Positions 44,295-47,519 of a stretch of 47,519 nucleotides of DNA are shown piece after piece. Below the pieces are notes generated by a model. The model was not told the origin of the DNA. It saw nothing but the letters and a program-made list of their open reading frames with translations, and did not search any database. Position 1 is the first letter of the stretch. Each line of letters begins with the position of its first letter. Both the position numbers and the translations under genes were made by a program. Origin of the DNA: Bacteroidales bacterium (GTDB taxonomy: Bacteria; Bacteroidota; Bacteroidia; Bacteroidales; WCHB1-69); the NCBI GenBank assembly GCA_017527945.1, contig JAFXPL010000077.1:1-47519 (forward strand), read 5' to 3'.

Positions 44295-44711
44295 TTATTG
44301 ATTGTTGACATATTTTGTACTGTCGGACACATTGCCGGTGGGGACTTTCACCACTGGGCTGTAAGAGAGACCCGCGCTGTTTTTCACGTAGGCGCAAACA
44401 TAGTATGCGGTATCGACCAACGGCAAGGTGAAGGTGGCCGAGAAGGTATCGACTTCGGAGTGGGTGGCGACTTTCACCTGCGTCGTGTAGATGTCGGTGA
44501 GTGACGGAGGAAGAAAGAGGCTATAGCAGAAACCCTGTTCCACGTAGTAGTCACAGCCACCATTGTCGGAAACTAACGCCGTGACAGTCAGCTGTTTGTT
44601 TTCGTAATCAGTACTAATAATAGAGGAGACCGCTGTACCGAACTTGGTGCATCCGGCGAGCAAAATCACTGCGCAGAGGCTGAGAGCCGTAAACCATTTC
44701 AGATGTTTCAT
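44295..44711 (-). CDS. Small lipoprotein with Ig-like fold
   Basis: 138 residues from ATG 44711 (MKHLKWFTALSLCAVILLAGC, lipobox LAGC). The rest is one beta-sandwich of about 110 residues with the FNIII/Ig-like pattern FSATFTLPLVDTAYYVCAYVKNSAGLSYSPVVKV, frequent in Bacteroidota surface proteins. Function unknown. It ends 20 bp before buk and may be on the same transcript. Confidence 0.8.
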   Translation of the reverse strand: MKHLKWFTALSLCAVILLAGCTKFGTAVSSIISTDYENKQLTVTALVSDNGGCDYYVEQGFCYSLFLPPSLTDIYTTQVKVATHSEVDTFSATFTLPLVDTAYYVCAYVKNSAGLSYSPVVKVPTGNVSDSTKYVNNQ

Positions 44712-44733
44712 TGTCTTATAAATTTCTCGGTGG

Positions 44734-44741
44734 CAAATATA
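44734..44741 (-). promoter_or_regulatory. -7 element for the small lipoprotein gene
   Basis: Minus-strand TATATTTG, 22 bp before the ATG. An ATTG 19 bp upstream (in the adjacent repeat) is one base off the -33 box. Confidence 0.45.
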
Positions 44742-44745
44742 CAAA

Positions 44746-44780
44746 ATAATTGAAAATGAACAATTGAAAATTGAAAACCA
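44746..44780 (-). repeat. AATTGAAA-type degenerate repeat
   Basis: Units AATTGAAA, ATGAAC, AATTGAAA, ATTGAAAACC on the plus strand, in the divergent region between the lipoprotein and trxA. Period 6-8 bp. Confidence 0.5.
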
Positions 44781-44820
44781 ATATGCATTTTCGATTGTGG
44801 GCAATGAATAAAAAAAATCG

Positions 44821-44828
44821 TATCTTTG
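44821..44828 (+). promoter_or_regulatory. -7 element for trxA
   Basis: TATCTTTG, 29 bp before the trxA ATG. An ATTG lies 23 bp upstream; the -33 box is weak. Confidence 0.5.
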
Positions 44829-44857
44829 CGGCTTAATAATTTTAAAACCTAAATACT

Positions 44858-45172
44858 ATGGCATTAGCAATTAACAATGAGAATTTTGAAACCCTGATCA
44901 AGGGTGACAAGCTGGTCGTCATCGACTTTTGGGCGACATGGTGTGGTCCGTGCAGAAGCATTGCCCCCATCGTGGAAGAGGTCGCCGCCGAGTTTGAAGG
45001 CAAGGCCGTGGTCGGCAAATGCGACACCGACGAGAACGGCGACATCGCCATGCAGTTCGGCATCATGAACATTCCCACGCTGGTCTTCATCAAGAACGGC
45101 GAGCTCGTTGACCGTCACGTCGGCGTCATCAAGAAAGAGGAATTAGTGGCGAAAATCAACCAACATCTGTAA
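44858..45172 (+). CDS. trxA: Thioredoxin
   Basis: 104-residue cytoplasmic thioredoxin, full length with no signal peptide. Active site WCGPC in FWATWCGPCRSIAP, buried Asp in VVIDFWA, cis-Pro in NIPTLVF. Reduces disulfides in ribonucleotide reductase, peroxiredoxins and others using thioredoxin reductase. The POT transporter gene starts 20 bp after its stop. Confidence 0.95.
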   Translation: MALAINNENFETLIKGDKLVVIDFWATWCGPCRSIAPIVEEVAAEFEGKAVVGKCDTDENGDIAMQFGIMNIPTLVFIKNGELVDRHVGVIKKEELVAKINQHL

Positions 45173-45192
45173 ACAATTAAAAATCAATAATT

Positions 45193-46839
45193 ATGAGTAT
45201 AGCTGCTATCATTTGCCTTGTCGGCGCATTGATTATTGTGCCGTTTATCATCTATTATGTGAAAGAAGCGAAAAACCACCCGAAAGGCCTCATTGCCGCA
45301 GCATTGAGCAACATGGGCGAGCGTTTCGGCTACTACATCATGAACGCCGTGCTGCTTCTCTTCCTGGTGTCTAAATTCGGTCTTCCGGACGGCACCGCCG
45401 GCATCATCTATTCCGTCTTCTATTTCGGCATCTACGTGTTGAGTTTGGTGGGCGGTATCATCGCCGACAGAACGCAAAACTACAACAAGACCATCCAATG
45501 GGGTCTGATTATCATGGCTATCGGCTATGTGGCAATGGCCATCCCGTTGTTCAGCAAAACGGCTGACGGTGCCATCTTGGACAGCGGTGCGGGTTGGGCC
45601 ACCATCCTGACCATCACCTGCATGGCCTTGCTGTTCATCGCCTTCGGCAACGGCCTGTTCAAGGGCAACTTGCAGGCTATCGTCGGCAAGCTGTACGACG
45701 AATTCGAGGCTGAAGCCGCGAAAAAAGGACCCGAGGCATTGGAAGACGCCAAGAAACGCCGCGACTCCGGCTTCCAGATTTTCTACGTCTTCATCAACAT
45801 CGGCGGTTTCTTCGCCCCGTTTATTGCCCCGTTCCTTCGCGAATGGTGGCTGAAGGCGCACAACTTCGTCTATAATGCCGACATGTCCGGACTGTGCCAC
45901 CAGTATCTCGCCAACGGTCAAGAGACTCAGAAATTCACGGAGACCATGGCCGCCGTGCTGCAACCCGGCTACAATTTCACCGACACGGCCGCATTCTGCT
46001 CCGACTACATCACGGTCTTCAACCAGGGTGTCCATTTCTCCTTCATCGCTTCTGTGATTGCCATGGCTATCTCCCTGACCATCTTCCTGGTCAACAAGTA
46101 CAAGTTCCCGCAACCCGCCAAGAAGGAGCAAGCTCAAGTGGTGGAATACACCGCTGAGGAGAAAATGGCTATGGCCAAGGAAATCAAACAACGCCTGTAT
46201 GCCCTCTTCGCAGTGTTAGGCATCGCCATCTTCTTCTGGTTCTCTTTCCACCAGAACGGCCAGTCCCTGTCTGTGTTCGCCCGTGACTTCGTCAAGACGG
46301 ATGCCATCGCCCCTGAAATCTGGCAGGCTTTGAACCCCTTCTTCGTCATCGTCCTCACCCCGCTGATGATTATCTTCAACAAGAGCGTCACCATGTCCAC
46401 CCCGCGCAAGATTGCCTTGGGCATGGCCATCGCCGGCAGCGCATACCTGTTCCTGATGATTTTCTCCATCGCCAAAAACTATCCTTCCGGCGATGAGTTC
46501 CGTCTGTTGGATGCCGCACAAATGGCCGCCGCAGGTCTCAGCAAAGCTGCTCCATGGGTGCTGCTCGTCACCTATTTCCTGCTGACCGTCGCCGAACTGT
46601 TCATCTCCCCGCTGGGTCTCTCGTTCGTCTCCAAAGTGGCTCCGCGCCACATGGTGGGCTTGTGCCAAGGCTTGTGGCTCGGTGCCACCGCCATCGGCAA
46701 CCTGATGATTTGGCTCGGGCCGGTGATGTATAACGCTTGGCCAATCAAGTACTGCTGGGCCGTCTTCGCCGTGGTCTGCTTCGTCTCCATGGCCATTATG
46801 CTCGGCATGGTGAAGTGGCTCGAAAGAGTGACGCAATAA
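45193..46839 (+). CDS. POT-family proton-coupled oligopeptide transporter
   Basis: 548 residues, about 14 membrane segments, MFS fold. The POT signature is ERFGYYIMNAVLLLF at TM1 (the ExxERFxYY proton/peptide motif, here NMGERFGYY), and FYVFINIGGFFAPFI fits the PTR2 signature of TM5. A long loop between TM3-4 and 5 carries charged residues (EFEAEAAKKGPEALEDAKKRR), and a ~50-residue insert follows TM5. Imports di- and tripeptides with protons. Context with trxA suggests shared transcription rather than shared function. A strong terminator follows. Confidence 0.92.
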   Translation: MSIAAIICLVGALIIVPFIIYYVKEAKNHPKGLIAAALSNMGERFGYYIMNAVLLLFLVSKFGLPDGTAGIIYSVFYFGIYVLSLVGGIIADRTQNYNKTIQWGLIIMAIGYVAMAIPLFSKTADGAILDSGAGWATILTITCMALLFIAFGNGLFKGNLQAIVGKLYDEFEAEAAKKGPEALEDAKKRRDSGFQIFYVFINIGGFFAPFIAPFLREWWLKAHNFVYNADMSGLCHQYLANGQETQKFTETMAAVLQPGYNFTDTAAFCSDYITVFNQGVHFSFIASVIAMAISLTIFLVNKYKFPQPAKKEQAQVVEYTAEEKMAMAKEIKQRLYALFAVLGIAIFFWFSFHQNGQSLSVFARDFVKTDAIAPEIWQALNPFFVIVLTPLMIIFNKSVTMSTPRKIALGMAIAGSAYLFLMIFSIAKNYPSGDEFRLLDAAQMAAAGLSKAAPWVLLVTYFLLTVAELFISPLGLSFVSKVAPRHMVGLCQGLWLGATAIGNLMIWLGPVMYNAWPIKYCWAVFAVVCFVSMAIMLGMVKWLERVTQ

Positions 46840-46871
46840 TCACGCGTACTTTACGGTCTTAACCGATAGAA

Positions 46872-46914
46872 AAGGGTGTGTCAAACGTGACGTTTTGGCA
46901 CACCCTTATTTTTC
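46872..46914 (+). terminator. Intrinsic terminator after the POT transporter
   Basis: Long stem: AAGGGTGTG (46872-46880) with CACACCCTT (46899-46907), extended inward by TCAAACGT with ACGTTTTGG (one wobble, one bulge), then ATTTTTC. A classical rho-independent terminator. Confidence 0.88.
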
Positions 46915-47052
46915 GCGTAACGAGGTGCTGTGGTTTGTATAGACTACAAGTGCGGCCAGGGCATCTTCTCCCGCAAAAGTACCAGCAGGGGATCCATACC
47001 GAATTTCACGCCTGATGGGTCAATCCACATCATCGCGGCAGTGAAGATAAAA

Positions 47053-47514
47053 TCAACAACACAGCCACGCATAGATTCCCGCCCCGATCAAGCACGGAAT
47101 CAGCCCGATGAGCATTCCCCACAGCGACTGCACGAAGTGGTACTTTTTCTGGTGGTAGGCCGCGTCCATGTGTTCGGTGCCAGGCAGGCGCACGGACTTC
47201 ATGTTGGCGAAGAGCACCCAGTCGAGGAAAAGACAGTCGTACCAGTCGATGACGAGCCAGATGCCGTAGCTCAGCGCGAACGCCGACCAGAAGTTATAGG
47301 CACCGGCCAGCTTCATCAGACCGAGCATAACGGCAAGGGTGAAGAGTAACGCAAAACCCTTCTTGAGCAGCACGGTCTTGGTAAAAAACTTCGACGGCAC
47401 ACGCTCGTGCGTCTTGAAATATTCCTCCTGGATGTCCTCCGGATAGTCGTGAATCCACCACACGGGGTTCTTCACGAGCGGAATCAGAATCATGGCCGTG
47501 AACGCGGCGGTCAT
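47053..47514 (-). CDS. Integral membrane protein of unknown family, possibly cut by the window edge
   Basis: 153 codons are visible from an ATG five bases inside the right edge, so the true start may lie outside. Four hydrophobic segments: around residues 1-13, 52-70, 74-98 (with DWYDCLFLDW) and 129-152. The loop after the first holds WWIHDYPEDIQEEYFKTHERVP. I recognise no family or catalytic motif. The gene converges on the POT transporter, and the terminator at 46872-46914 lies between them. Confidence 0.65.
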   Translation of the reverse strand: MTAAFTAMILIPLVKNPVWWIHDYPEDIQEEYFKTHERVPSKFFTKTVLLKKGFALLFTLAVMLGLMKLAGAYNFWSAFALSYGIWLVIDWYDCLFLDWVLFANMKSVRLPGTEHMDAAYHQKKYHFVQSLWGMLIGLIPCLIGAGIYAWLCC

Positions 47515-47519
47515 GACGA

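Noticed and set aside
44275..44397. N-terminal extension of butyrate kinase by 41 codons
   Set aside because: It overlaps the small lipoprotein gene and the kinase family starts at MKKILAINPGATS.

Overview
The window is chromosomal DNA from a member of the Bacteroidota, most probably the order Bacteroidales. This rests on a secreted protein with a type B type IX secretion (T9SS) sorting domain, many -7 elements of the form TAnnTTTG (the Bacteroidetes sigma-ABfr consensus), a DUF4369/TlpA thioredoxin lipid-envelope style protein, a GT117 (DUF2723) membrane protein, a zinc-free type B ribosomal protein L31 and many lipoproteins. Species cannot be named from the sequence. Most genes are core housekeeping genes on both strands; no transposase, phage gene, rRNA, tRNA or CRISPR array was seen.

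Layout. 79-2715 (-) is a large T9SS cargo with a seven-repeat FG-GAP propeller. 3067-6810 (+) holds a lytic transglycosylase, a radical SAM enzyme, lipoate-protein ligase and phosphoglycolate phosphatase. 6811-7233 is a small-ORF and repeat region. 7234-14748 (-) holds meaB, lon, rpmE2, a four-helix-bundle (23S IVP-type) protein, ruvB, a TPR lipoprotein and recA; recA-TPR-ruvB look like one operon. 14986-17244 (-) is a one-polypeptide restriction-modification enzyme sitting between two copies of a 120-bp direct repeat that carries the recA promoter. 17467-22300 (+) holds a TlpA-type thioredoxin, a CAP-domain protein and an RluD-type pseudouridine synthase. 22290-29378 (-) holds aroK, elbB, a GT117 protein, pheS and a cyclophilin lipoprotein. 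29548-35067 (+) holds an S9 peptidase, an LptF/G permease, folB-aroB and AMP nucleosidase. 35106-44711 (-) holds lysS, a beta-helix lipoprotein, ftsZ-ftsA-ftsQ, nadK, butyrate kinase and a small lipoprotein. 44858-46839 (+) holds thioredoxin and a POT peptide transporter, and the window ends in a membrane protein on the minus strand.

Two signals stand out. First, the restriction-modification gene has apparently entered the recA 5' region with a 120-bp duplication, so it is driven by a copy of the recA promoter (perfect TTTG-N19-TACCTTTG in both copies). Second, about fifteen gene boundaries carry short degenerate tandem arrays with a period of about 7 bp. Read in gene sense, arrays at stop codons are T-rich (GTTAGCT, GATTGGT, CTTGAAC types, often supplying the stop codon) and arrays before start codons are A-rich (AACCCAT, AAACCGT, AGCCAAA types, often abutting the ATG). 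At rluD the array lies between an upstream ATG and the conserved N-terminus, and loss of one 7-bp unit would join them in frame, which suggests slippage-controlled expression. Functions of the arrays are inference.
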